From Penium margaritaceum (lineage: Eukaryota > Streptophyta > Zygnematophyceae > Desmidiales > Peniaceae), in assembly GCA_023375785.1 (NCBI GenBank), contig SZWC01001622.1, positions 88,715-115,124 on the forward strand: DNA of 26,410 bases, written 5' to 3'. Shown here piece after piece: positions 17,295 to 26,410 of the stretch (position 1 is the first letter of the stretch; every line of letters starts with the position of its first letter). Made by a program: the position numbers and the translations under genes. Under the pieces are notes generated by a model. The model was not told the origin of the DNA and searched no databases. It saw nothing but the letters and a program-made list of their open reading frames with translations.

Positions 17295-19634
17295 ATGGCC
17301 GCCACTTTTTATGCCACCAGTGGCGACTACCCGGAGGACGAGGACAACGATCCACCAGACGTCCTCGTCTCTCGCTACCACCCTGAGTCCTCCTTCCTTT
17401 GGACCGAAAGGGAGGAGCAAGATTACAACAGTCACGTTAATGATGTGGAGCGTATGACTCCGTGCTCTCCAGACCAAGTTGAAGATCGCACGATGCAACT
17501 TGGAGGAAGTCAACATGTCTGTCCGTTTCGTGGTTACCGTGCGGGTTGGTTGAACCCACTTTGTCTGTAGAAATGGCGTCGCATCCGACGGGGTTGGACC
17601 TCCTGCTATGTCGAAGTATGCTGCCCGCTTGCCACGTCACACAAGTTATTCTTATGTACTTTCTCCCTACATGTGTTTCAAGTTCTTTCCCTACATGTAT
17701 TCTTTGCAGGGTCGTCCGATGAGGAAACACCTCCCCTCCTGGCTGAGAAAACTGGCAAAGAAGTGGAAGCCGCTCCGCCTTGTACACGCAAGCGCACAGC
17801 AAGATGCATGGATTTCCCGGGTGGTCGAGCCTTTCGGATCATGGATGCCTGTTGCGAAGCTGCCCAAGACTACGCTTTTGACCGCAATATGCCTCTCTCC
17901 TAGGTCCGTAGGGAACCAACTCGCCTTGAAGTCCACTGCGGACTGTGGAAGACCGCGGGCTTCCCACGGCTCCTCAAGGTGCGCTATCAGTGCAAGCACG
18001 GCAACATTGTCGTGATCGAGTTTGTGGATGGACACAAGTGTACCCCCACCACGAAGAAGGGCGATTAGGCATGCCTGGTAGCATGGGTGCTGCGCCACAT
18101 CCAGCAGACAATGAAGAAAAGGACGTCAACCGACACGAAGGTGTTGTAGTAGATTGTCGAGGCACACACAGGATAGAGAGTGCACTACCCAGTGGTGTAC
18201 TGAGGAAAGAAGGTGGCCGAGGAGAAGCTGATGGGGGGAGAAGAGGCTTTCGTGGTCCCTCTTACCAGCCTATGTAACATAGGTTTGTACTTTGTGGCAC
18301 ACATCCTATTTTCTACTGCCTTATGCGCTTGTGAAAGATCCTTGGCTTGAACGAGTTTCAACATGCGTTGTATGCCGTGCAGTTGAAGAGAGTGGACCCC
18401 CGAATGCTTCCCTGTGCCGGGCCTTCATGGCACCTGGCGCTTGTTGGGAGGGCTGGAACCATGTACGACGCCTCATCACCATGGACGCCACATCTTTAAA
18501 AAACGGGTTCAAGCAGGTTCTCCTCATTACTCAGTTCTGGGATGCCAACAACCATTCCGTACCCATGGTGTGGGCGTTATGCAGACAAGAAGACAAGGAC
18601 AACTGCATGTGGTTCGTCCAGCAGCTATCGCATGCGTATCCAATGGCACGAGACCGAGGAACAGCCATCATCTCCGATCGTGACGCCGGGCTGCTTGTTG
18701 TGGCCGAGAGATGCCTGGTGCTACCCACACCTACAGTGCACAGCACATCCTTGAGAACATCAAGGCCAAAGCGGGTCGTGTGGCCGCTGACCTCTTCTGG
18801 ACCCTTGCCCATGCCATCAATAGCAGGGAGTTCAAGCGCACACAAGATGAAATTGCAAGGGCTTCAATGCAGGGTCTGGATTACGTCTTCGGCGGTGGTG
18901 CAAAACCTGGCATCCCGTTGGACAGGTGGAGTCGGGCCTTCATCCCCGTGGCACGCGGCGGTCACACGACGAGCAACGCGGCGGAGACGTTTACCGCCCG
19001 GATCATGGACCTCCACCATCTTCACACCTTTCACTGCTTTGCCCATCTTTACGTGTGGGTGCAAAAACTATTTGCAGACCGAAGGAAGCTCACTCATGAC
19101 TGCAAAACCACGCTGGCCCCCTTCGCCGGCAAAAAGGTGAATAACTACACGTAAAAGGTGAGGGATTATGACATCATCCCGGCGAGACCACTGTCTGGCA
19201 CTGTGTCGGGTCCCAAGAATCTGTCCGGGCGAGAGGTGGACTGCAACGCCAAGAAGTGCAGCTGCAGGCAGTGGGCCGAGTAAGGGTTCCAGTGTCAACA
19301 CACTGTGAGCCTTCTCTTGGATGCTGGAGTGAACCTCGAGATGTACATCGTCATTCATCTGAAGAAAATGGCGTGGAAGAGGACCTACCGTCACCCCAGG
19401 CCCAGGGTCAATCTCTGCAATGCGCAGTACGCAAAGAAGGAGTGGGGCCCGCCAGGCAAGAAGCGCGGAGCCGGGAGGCCGAATTCCAAGTGGAAGGACC
19501 GGTATGAGCGTCGCAAGAGGGACCACATCTGCAGCCATTGCGGGCTGGCTGGACATGGGCCAAGAAAATACACAAACCCACGTGTCCTCTCCCTAGCTAG
19601 CATTGCAGCAGCTCGGGCCACGCAACTTGCTTAA
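17295..19634 (+). pseudogene. Mutator-like (MULE) transposase, interrupted
   Basis: The product is a DDE transposase that cuts and moves Mutator-type DNA elements. I chose the ATG at 17295 (AAGATGGCC) because it opens an acidic N-terminus in the main frame. Parts in order: an N-terminal DNA-binding region (AAQDYAFDRNMPLS to VDGHKCTP), then the catalytic domain with FMAPGACWEGW, TMDATSLKNGF (first Asp, codon 18484) and IISDRDAGL (second Asp, codon 18676). Next are HILENIKAKAG and TTSNAAETF, a SWIM zinc finger CSCRQW...CQH (19257-19298) and a C-terminal knuckle CSHCGLAGHGPRKY whose last Cys is Tyr. A 109-base GT-AG intron (18274-18382) bridges two frames exactly. A one-base frameshift lies near 18710. 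In-frame stops: TAG at 17901, 18066, 18147, 18150 and 18174, TGA at 18201, TAA at 19152 and 19281. A further TAG at 17568 may lie in an upstream intron ending at 17709. It is probably inactive under the standard code. Confidence 0.88.
18274..18382 (+). other. Spliceosomal intron in the MULE gene
   Basis: GTAACATAGG at the start and ATGCCGTGCAG at the end. Removing it joins the upstream frame (codon starting at 18273) to GAAGAGAGTGGA in the next frame without a stop, giving continuous homology to MULE proteins. The 109-base length is ordinary for a plant or algal intron. Confidence 0.75.
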
Positions 19635-19679
19635 GGATGCAAGGTGTGAGGTGATGGTGGATGAGGCCCCGGACAATGA

Positions 19680-20045
19680 GCAGGTAATGACGCAACTGGA
19701 AGTGATGCAGCGGGTGATGGAGTAGCATTAGCAAGTGCAGCAGGTGGTGATGCCGCTAGAAGTGATGCAGCAAGTGAGGTTGCAGCAGCAACAACCACAA
19801 CAGGAGACGATGCAGTTGGAAGTGATGTTGCGGGTGTAGCAGCAGACCCCGCGGTCTCCTCCCAGGTTGACAACCCTGGGAGTCCGGCGGGGGCTGCAAA
19901 CAACATAACAGACAATGATCCGTCCTCCTCCGACTGGTCAGAGGAAGAAATTGCCTCAGATTATGTGACAACTGAGACTGAGGAGTGGGAGTCAAACGGC
20001 TGCTCCACCCCCTCGGACTCCTCCGGGGACAAGGAACCACCGTGA
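19680..20045 (+). other. Acidic Ala/Asp/Ser-rich frame behind the MULE
   Basis: In the same frame as the MULE C-terminus, after the TAA at 19632 and three TGA codons up to 19679, a frame is open for about 120 codons to a TGA at 20043-20045. It reads GSDAAGDG-type repeats followed by SSDWSEEEIASDYVTTETEE. It could be a former C-terminal tail of the transposase, joined by splicing or separated by mutations. Another frame of the same DNA is Gln-rich with TAG codons, so coding strand and frame stay uncertain. Confidence 0.4.
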
Positions 20046-20480
20046 CGCACACGGAAGCGCAGAGGTCATTATGTCTGAGAGTAGTTTATTCTCTCATCCA
20101 TGATATGCATTGATGGCCATTGGTGCATACGTGTTGACTTCTACGTCCTCATGTTTGCTTTGTTTTGTTTCTGTTTTTGTGCAGGTGAGGCGGATCCACG
20201 TCCTGCTAAAGACGGTGGTCAAGCGGCAACCAAAGCTCAAATTGCACCGGAAAAGGGTTAGATCACATGTGGCCCATGACACGGGATGTGCGGTGAAGGA
20301 TGCAGATGTCATTTGTTGCAAGATGGCCAATCTCAACCTAGGGAAGACAGAGGTGGAGGAGGCCAGATATCAAGTGGCCAACCCATGCATATGCATGTGT
20401 GCGCCCCCCTTTGGGGAAGACTTTCAGGATGCATGTCAAGAGTTCAGTGAAGGGGCGTAGTGTCCTGCTTGTGAGGTCAT
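20046..20480 (+). other. Possible MULE downstream region
   Basis: A TTTCTGTTTTTGTGCAG stretch before 20186 looks like a 3' splice site, followed by an open frame to 20460 (VRRIHVLLKTVVKRQPKLKLH). I recognise no domain in it. The right end of the MULE should be near here, but no inverted repeat was found. Confidence 0.25.
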
Positions 20481-21340
20481 ATGTTATGTGCGCGGCTTAC
20501 CCGTGGTTGCGAGTGGCTGCACTACGCCACTGTGGCTGCTCGCAGTGGCTGGAAAGAATGCTACAAGCGGCTACCACTGCTGTTGCTGCTGCTGCGCACT
20601 GCACAATGCACGCTGCTAATTGCCAAGGAAAGCAGCTGCTGCCACTGCTGATGCTACTGCTGCTGCCATGTACTGAAATGCATACTGTTGCTGCTGCATA
20701 GCCCCTCAAGCGAGATGGAACTGCAAATGCTGCCAAAGCGCAGCTACCAAAGGACCACAAAGTCTGTGGCTTCCATGCTTTGCTAAGCTTGCTGCTTGGG
20801 GGCTGGTGGCAAACTGCTTCTAAGCTATTGCCACACTGCTAATTCTTTGAAAGCATGCTGCTTGCATACACTAGTTACCTACAAATGTTGCGGCTACGAC
20901 TGCTAGCTGTTGTTACTGTTTCGCAATACATGAGAGTGCTGTTGCTGCGCACTGCTTGCTTGATGCACGTTGTACATCGCTTTGCTGCACACCACTAGCT
21001 GCAGCAAGCTACTTCTACTGCAGCACTGCTGCTGTATGCTGTTTCCACGCCTTGGTTGTGCTGCCTGTATACAGAGGCAACTTACATGAACCTGCCGGAG
21101 ATATTCTCGTTGATGAGCCGATGTTGCCGCATTGGTGGTGCTGCTTTTGCCACCCATATGTTAGCTCCAGCAGAATGCGGTGGACCCTCATTAACCAATA
21201 AAACTTAAAATTTTGGTGGAATCCTTCATGTTGTTTCATAAGTGTTTGTTGCTCATTAATAATTCTGTTTGCGTGGTGCCACGTGGCGCAGATGCGTTTC
21301 ATACCTATTCTGCTGCTTAGTTGCTTGCATGGCCCCCCTG
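20481..21340 (-). repeat. CTG-rich leader of element 2
   Basis: Interrupted GCTGCTG and TGCTGC triplets, especially 20575-20700 and 20930-21040, in the same place relative to the primer binding site as the CTG-rich leader of element 1. No gene is visible. Confidence 0.6.
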
Positions 21341-21341
21341 T

Positions 21342-21353
21342 GCTGTGATAGCA
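21342..21353 (-). promoter_or_regulatory. Degraded primer binding site of element 2
   Basis: The minus strand reads TGCTATCACAGC, a 10 of 12 match to the initiator tRNA-Met site TGGTATCAGAGC. It directly adjoins the TG of the LTR at 21354. Confidence 0.65.
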
Positions 21354-22168
21354 TGCTAAAATGAGTCTAGGGCATGCAGGCCCATGTTGGAAGAGACATG
21401 AGCTCTGGTGGTGAGCGGGAGAAATGCAGCGCCAAGATTTGACTAAGTCTGGAAAGAATGAATTAAGAATCAATGAGAGGGTACAATGAGCCCTACTGAG
21501 AGCTTATGTACTAGGGACCGGCGGCTGGCCCATCAGGCCCCGTCATCCCCATCGCACCAAAAGGCACAAACGGGGAATACACATGGCAGAGAACATGAAA
21601 CCACACAACGGAGGTCTCCCGAGGCACCGGAACAGTCCGCCGAGTGTCCGGGTCTCGACCGATGGGAAAATGTGCTATGTACCCCAAACACATCCAGACT
21701 CTACGGTGTCACACTAGCATCACCGACTAGCCAGACAAGGCAAGTTCATGCCTCACGAGATGCCAGAACATGTAACTGGACGTACGGGTCTCAACCACAT
21801 GCAAACTATACATGTATGATAAAGGTTCAACAAAGACTAGATCAATCAGTGCTGGGTCTCCCGAGGTACCAGTACAAACCTCCGAGCACCTGGGTCTCAA
21901 CCATTGAAGGAGTGCACAACCTGTCAGAGACTATGCGGTGAACTTCTATGGGGTCTCCCGGAACACTGGCACAAACCACCTAGTGCCCAGGTCTCGACCA
22001 CCGAGAAAACTCTACCAAACATGTATGGGGGAAACATACGGCTAGAATGCACCACACGTGTCATAGAAGGAGTAATGTAGCTGCTAGAGAACCATCAGCA
22101 CAAACTTGGAGGCTCTCGCTTCACAAGACTATATGACAGTCAGACAGCTCAAGGCCCATACACCAACA
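21354..22168 (-). repeat. 5' LTR of element 2
   Basis: 815 bases, aligned with 11921-12722. Inside, a module of about 52 bases recurs four times (from 21613, 21751, 21855 and 21952), each running from GGTCTCCCGAG or a variant to GGGTCTCAACC or a variant. Such internal repeats in an LTR may be promoter modules. Confidence 0.88.
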
Positions 22169-22724
22169 CACGGGCACACGCAACAGACTTGGGCTAGCAT
22201 GCTAGTGACAAGTCTTGACTAAGGTAAGGTTAACCTCTTTAGTCATTGCACTAAAAAACAAAATGTTCTTCTCCATTGATGTGCTCCACGTGTGAGTTAC
22301 GCAAGTCATTGTGCTCTGCGATGCCCTTCGTCTGTTGTTGACTCCATTCGCTGTCATGCAAAGGATGGGGACAAAATCCTGCTCCAGCAGGTGGCGCAAC
22401 CAATCTCTCTCACTCGTTCTCGCTTGAGCTGCGTACTACGAAGCGCCTCGCTTTCCACAAGGTTGCAATACCATTTACGAAGAAGATGTACACTGTCTGG
22501 CTAGGAGCGTCAAAACCATTGGCACGGATGCACTTAGCATATCCGTTGACGATTGAGGGTCGTGCACAATGGCACTGCCTGATGCGCGATGTAGAACGCG
22601 CATATCGGATGACTCGGACTGTAGCCTCCAGTTGTGAGAGCTTTCCGAGAAAGTTGACGGAAATTCCAGCGTGTGGATTGTTGTCTCAATGTACATCAGT
22701 GAGCCAATGAAACAGAGGCAAGGC

Positions 22725-22880
22725 TTATAGCAGTACTACTAACATTGCAGTGTACTGTGTTTTTGTACCATGGCTCAGTACTTCTTTAGCGGTACTCGTA
22801 TGGTATTGTTTCTGAGTTGGCAAGGTACCCCTCTTCCGTACCGCGGTACCATATTGCGATAATGTACTGCTGTAGTGATC
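22725..22880. repeat. GTAC-rich diverged repeat, copy 1
   Basis: Dense in GTACC/GGTAC motifs, with GTACCATGGCTCAGTAC near the start and GTACTGCTGTAGTG near the end. It is loosely collinear with 23585-23730. It could be an old miniature inverted-repeat element, but no clear ends are seen. Confidence 0.35.
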
Positions 22881-23392
22881 AAGTGAAAAGAAAAATCTTT
22901 GAAACACAAGAGTCATGCGGCACGACATATAGTTGGACGTGCACATCCTTGACAAGACGTCAATAAGCATTGCTTGGGCGAATAGGAACCTCCTCCTGCC
23001 ACAAATCCTTGAGTACTGGACATCTGAAGTGAATGATGCTTTTCCACCGGCTGTCAAATACACACTCATGACCATTGGCAAGGTGCATTGTTTGTTCCAA
23101 GTCAATGGTTGAGTTCAAAGCTTGTGGGATACCGGATGGGAATCGGGGTCTTGAGTTCATGCATCTGATGCAAAGCGTGCTTAACCGGCGTAAGTAGCAC
23201 ATCTGAGCGTGTTGACGGCGGTGGGCTGCTCGCTGTGTTATGTGGCCCCATCAAAATGTTAAAAGCTACATCCTTGTCTCTCACGCCGTGAAAAGCCACC
23301 CTCACTCATCTGATTCTTTGTTTTTGTGGGGACCGAGCATTTTGCAGTATGTTGCTTTCTCTCACATCTATCTGTTGATAGGCAGGGAAGGG

Positions 23393-23395
<3 letters not shown>

Positions 23396-23426
<31 letters not shown>
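23396..23426. repeat. Poly-G run of 31
   Basis: Thirty-one G residues following AGGGGGA. The length equals that of the run at 750-780. The Gly or Pro runs it encodes are artefacts. Confidence 0.95.
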
Positions 23427-23427
<1 letters not shown>

Positions 23428-23584
23428 GACCTCTCTGTCCGAAATGCTTTCTTTCCCGATCTGTCTGTGATGTTACTCCCACTTCATTTCTTACCATTAG
23501 GTCTGTTATGTTGAGTAAACATATTGGTTCCACAAACGTGCTGGTCAGGTGACGCACGGATAAAGAAAATGCCAGTCACACTTC

Positions 23585-23730
23585 TTAGTACCAGTTTGTG
23601 GATTGTACAATACACTGTATACCATAGTACACTGCATGTACCATGGTAGCTCAAAAATACTGGTCCTACCTCGGGAGCGTTACCGGTATTGGTACTAACC
23701 TCCCGGGGAAGCAGAATGCTGTAGTGTAAG
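23585..23730. repeat. GTAC-rich diverged repeat, copy 2
   Basis: Contains GTACCATGGTAGCTC, TTACCGGTATTGGTAC and AATGCTGTAGTG in the same order as related motifs in copy 1. Similarity is low and judged by eye. Confidence 0.35.
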
Positions 23731-23851
23731 CGTATTGCAGCATTTAGTAATGCTATGCTCATCTAATGCAGTATTTCAGACCCAAGCGGAGGTCATCCAT
23801 GACATCGACCATGTCCCTTAACTTTGATATGTCACATAAATTCTGTAGCCT

Positions 23852-24480
23852 CTAGCTAGTTGGGGCCGTTGGTTCCGACATTGTCAGAACAACTAGGTCA
23901 AAAGAAAAGCGCTTCCCTGGTTTGGACACACGTGAGGCCTGGTGGACATGAAGCGACAATTGCTGTCTGTCACGCTCAAGCTCCATGACCAAGAGAACTC
24001 GAGCAGAGCCAAGATGCCTCATTTTGTAATCAGATTGCAGAAGGATCTTGAAATACTGGAGCTCAGTGGTAATGGATGAGGAAACAAGGAGGTTGAGAAT
24101 GACCACAAAAGAAGCCGGCAGACGACTTAGGAATAGCACCAGGAGAACCGTGCTGCAATGATGTACTTCCTCTGCAGGGTGGTCATGATCTCAATGTTTC
24201 AGAAGTAAGATGAGCATTTCTGGCCATACAGAGCTTTGCAAAGACGCCACACCTTGTTAGTAATGTCAAAAAATCCTGGGAAAGAAAGTTTTTTTTACGT
24301 CCATTTCCCCAAGCTCTGAGTCGTGGTGGCGGACAATATTGAGGAGAGCATGAGCAATGGTATGAAAACCAATTCAAGAGAATGTCTCATGAAAATCCAC
24401 CCAGTGTGCCAGTTTGCATATCAAATAGCTTGAAGACACCATGCTCATCGAGGTCTGAGCACTCCTCCTGTTTGGACTTC
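23852..24480 (-). pseudogene. copia reverse transcriptase fragment (element 3)
   Basis: Across broken frames the minus strand gives DEHGVFKLFD, then IAHALLNIVRHHDSELGEMDVKK, KVWRLCKALYGQK and finally a piece matching the region after the catalytic site (DYKMRHLGSARVLLVMELERDRQQLSLHVHQ). The YVDD box itself is not recognisable: the matching position reads FVVILNLLVSS. Several frameshifts and stops are present, including a TGA in place of the Trp of the PRCW motif. It is a dead fragment. Confidence 0.78.
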
Positions 24481-25005
24481 TCCCATTAGGAGCTTTCAGC
24501 ACCATTTTGAGCGTGACAGAAACAGACACGCTCAGGAGGGAGAGAGGAAAGACTGTCGGCTGCAAGAGAAGGTGCGATGTACCCCACGACGGACAAGTCA
24601 ACAAAAGAATGGAACTCATTGGAAACAAGAGAACAGCCGAATGCAGTGCATGGGAGAGTTGGTCGAACTGCGAAGCCAAGAGCATCTACACCAGTGTGAT
24701 GGATAGGGGGTCTGAATTTGGAGCGGTTGGTGGTGCAGAGGCTCTTGACCACGTGACGCGCTGAGATGGCACAGGGCCACTGGACTGTGGGGTGAGATAC
24801 TGCAGCCTTCCCCTTTCAACACAAGGTTCCGGTATCGACTGGCAGGACAAAGGGTGCGGCATGGGTGGTTTGATATAGGCACATGTGATGGTGCAAAATG
24901 TGGTTGATGAGCGAAACTCAGATGACGTGGCTGAGGAGGGTGGCTCAGACGTCAGGGTTGAGGAGGGCAACTCGGATGACTGGGCTGAGGAGAACGGCCC
25001 CCGAG

Positions 25006-25131
25006 AACCAAAGAGAGAGGATGTGGACTGCCATGGGTGGCCGTTCTGGACTTTTTGGGGGCCGTTCTGGACTTTTTGGTGGCCCCCAAAAAGTCCAAAC
25101 CAAAGAGAGAGGATGTGGACTGCCATGGGTG
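25006..25131. repeat. Snapback structure flanked by 34-base direct repeats
   Basis: A 34-base sequence (25006-25039) recurs at 25098-25131. Between them a 21-base unit is tandemly doubled (25039-25059 and 25060-25080) and followed by its inverse: GGACTTTTTGGGGGCC at 25048-25063 is exactly complementary to 25081-25096. It lies in the linker of element 3. Confidence 0.9.
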
Positions 25132-25184
25132 TTGAAAACGATGCATCACATCGCTCTAAGGCTAAGACTTCTATCACACCTCCC

Positions 25185-26050
25185 TCAAGCTGACAGAGCG
25201 GGGTGATGTATGAGAGCGGAGCAAGAAGGTTGATTCATGCTCGAAGACGTCCAAAAGGAAAAGTGTGTCAAGGGGAATTGATGATAGGATGGTGCTCTGA
25301 GTCCTTGAATCACCACGGCCTTGGAAAGGGGCGATATTCCAAGGAACAAACGGAGGGGACCACTTGGGGAGAGCTTGCCATCACGTTGGTCCTTTGGCAG
25401 CCAGACTAAGATGACCCATTCCCCACACACGGGCGAGACGTAGATCCACATGCCATCCATGCAGACTGTCAAATAGCATGACATGGCGAGGGATTGAACC
25501 GTGTGGACACAGTTCCACACCCACGTCATGTAAGACATGGACTCAAAGGAGAAGAAGGGGGGAAATCCAGGTTCGAAGAGGAGGGTGCGAACACTACTTG
25601 AAAAAGTGCGGTTATGGCGTTTGTAAACACCATTGATGAGGTGCATAGGGAGAAGATTGCTCCACAAACACCATGCGTGACTCAAGGAACCAGACTCTGG
25701 GTCCATGAACTCACCACGCCAGTCCAAACGAAGGGCACATAGTTGGCGCTGGCATGCACTTTCACCCTGGACAAGCTAGGAATCAAGAATAATCTTGATA
25801 TAAATTTTATTTCTATGAGCAAATACCCAATGCATCCAAGAAGAATAATCAGTGAGAAAAGGGAAAAAATGACCAAGGTCGCCTAGAAAGACAGACTTTA
25901 TGATGTGTACATGCACAAGATCAAGACTAGGACGTGGGAGAGTCAGAGTTAGAAAAGTGGGGGTGGTGCATTTTTCCTTGAGCACAGTCTAGGGGCAAGG
26001 GTCGGGATATCTCTGAAAATGCTGGCACGTAGCACTCACGCACAAAAACA
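25185..26050 (-). pseudogene. copia integrase fragment (element 3)
   Basis: Reading the minus strand: a zinc-finger remnant (KEKCTTPTF), SLDLVHVHI where the family has LVHSD (the Asp is lost), FLTDYSSWMHWVF, then DWRGEFMDPE (second catalytic Asp retained), HNRTFSSSVR, SYMTWVWN and LFLGISPLSKA. Frames change at least twice. A TAG near 25988 interrupts the zinc-finger part. Closest in pattern to the integrase of element 1. Confidence 0.78.
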
Positions 26051-26346
26051 CATCAATGTAGAACATCGCTTTGTGTGTGAGTGCATGGATTCGGGTGATG
26101 TCAACATAATTTTGGTCGACGCACAACAACAGAGGACTTTATTATTCATTATGTCTCCCACCAATGACAAGATAAGAATTTGATGTGTATGCTGATGGCC
26201 TGTTGCGTGCACACGATTCTCCTGGATGATTTGTTTTTGTTTTTTGTTTTTTTTGCATACTTTTTCTCTTCTTGTAGCTCTATACTATTGCTTTGTCATG
26301 TCGTACTTGTGTGCTGCCCTTTACCCTTGTGTCACTTCTGGAGTTG
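26051..26346. other. A/T-rich stretch without gene
   Basis: No frame of interest on either strand. It should correspond to the gag side of element 3, but nothing recognisable remains. Contains T-rich runs near 26230-26270. Confidence 0.4.
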
Positions 26347-26378
26347 TGTGTGTGTGTGTGTGTGTTTGTATGTGTGTG

Positions 26379-26410
<32 letters not shown>
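26347..26410. repeat. (GT)n microsatellite running off the window
   Basis: About 30 GT dinucleotides with a few interruptions (TTTGTA, GCAT), continuing to the last base. Confidence 0.97.

Larger units (their letters stand above)
11921..22168 (-). mobile_element. LTR retrotransposon without recognisable pol (element 2)
   Basis: Two direct repeats of 802 and 815 bases (11921-12722 and 21354-22168) begin with TG and end with CA. The lower one is followed by a polypurine tract and the upper one preceded by a degraded initiator-Met primer binding site, both for minus-strand orientation. The 8.6-kb interior has no integrase, reverse transcriptase or RNase H that I can recognise, so it looks non-autonomous or too decayed. 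A MULE transposase gene on the plus strand lies inside, suggesting a later nested insertion. It starts 13 bases from element 1, in the same orientation. I found no matching target duplication at 11916-11920 and 22169-22173. Confidence 0.8.
22169..23851. other. Intergenic stretch, no assigned gene
   Basis: Short frames exist on both strands, but none shows a family I recognise. One minus-strand frame, 23102-23305 (MRVAFHGVRDKDVAFNILMG...), has protein-like composition and may be a gene fragment. The stretch holds two GTAC-rich diverged repeats and a 31-base G run. Confidence 0.4.
23852..26050 (-). mobile_element. Old Ty1/copia fragment (element 3)
   Basis: Minus-strand remains of integrase (about 25185-26050) followed by a linker and reverse transcriptase (about 23852-24480), the copia order. 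Motifs resemble element 1 but are far more decayed: SYMTWVWN versus SYMTWVLN, and LFLGISPLSKA versus TFLGISPRSKA. No LTR, primer binding site or polypurine tract was found, and gag lies outside or is lost. Confidence 0.8.

Noticed and set aside
16700..20500. Terminal inverted repeats of the MULE
   Set aside because: I compared the flanks by eye and found no convincing long inverted match, so no ends are called.
11921..22168. The two 800-base repeats as separate dispersed elements
   Set aside because: TG/CA ends, adjoining polypurine tract and primer site, and equal orientation fit a single LTR pair better.
1..26410. tRNA or rRNA genes
   Set aside because: I saw no cloverleaf-like A/B box arrangement or conserved rRNA sequence; a tRNA search program would be needed to exclude weak ones.

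Overview
The window looks like nuclear DNA from a green-lineage eukaryote, most likely an alga. I cannot name the genus. The only confident host gene is the 3' part of a chaperonin gene (CCT2, T-complex protein 1 subunit beta). Its C-terminal residues follow the land-plant/green-algal version of the family, and it has GT-AG introns. Everything else is transposable elements in different stages of decay, plus simple repeats: two 31-base G runs, hexamer arrays, CTG-rich tracts and a (GT)n end. There is no prokaryotic gene organisation.

Layout. 1-3702: repeat-rich intron sequence, then the last two CCT2 coding exons (1208-1523 and 3556-3702) on the plus strand. They are separated by a 2,032-base intron that holds degenerate copies of both flanking exon ends and a long hexamer array with an 84-base higher-order period. 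4155-11907: a decayed Ty1/copia retrotransposon on the minus strand, with primer binding site, gag, protease, integrase, reverse transcriptase, RNase H and polypurine tract. 11921-22168: a second minus-strand LTR element with 802/815-base LTRs and no recognisable pol. A Mutator-like (MULE) transposase gene on the plus strand (17295-19634) lies inside it. 22169-23850: mostly unassigned sequence with GTAC-rich diverged repeats and a G run. 23852-26050: a third, older copia fragment (minus; integrase and reverse transcriptase remains) related to the first. 26347-26410: (GT)n running off the end.

The most notable signal is in the stop codons. The copia gag-pol and the MULE keep their frames over kilobases, yet are interrupted almost only by TAG (11 TAG, 1 TAA, 1 TGA in copia; 5 TAG, 2 TAA, 1 TGA in the MULE). 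Several TAGs sit where glutamine is expected, and one can be compared with CAG in an internal duplicate. Either CAG-to-TAG change has dominated the decay (as cytosine methylation at CHG sites would give), or the organism reads UAG as glutamine, as some ulvophyte green algae do. Lost catalytic residues in the copia element show that real decay is present as well. The second notable signal is the CCT2 intron: four CAG|GTGG junctions in nested order, which suggests intron growth or gain by duplication of a splice-site segment.
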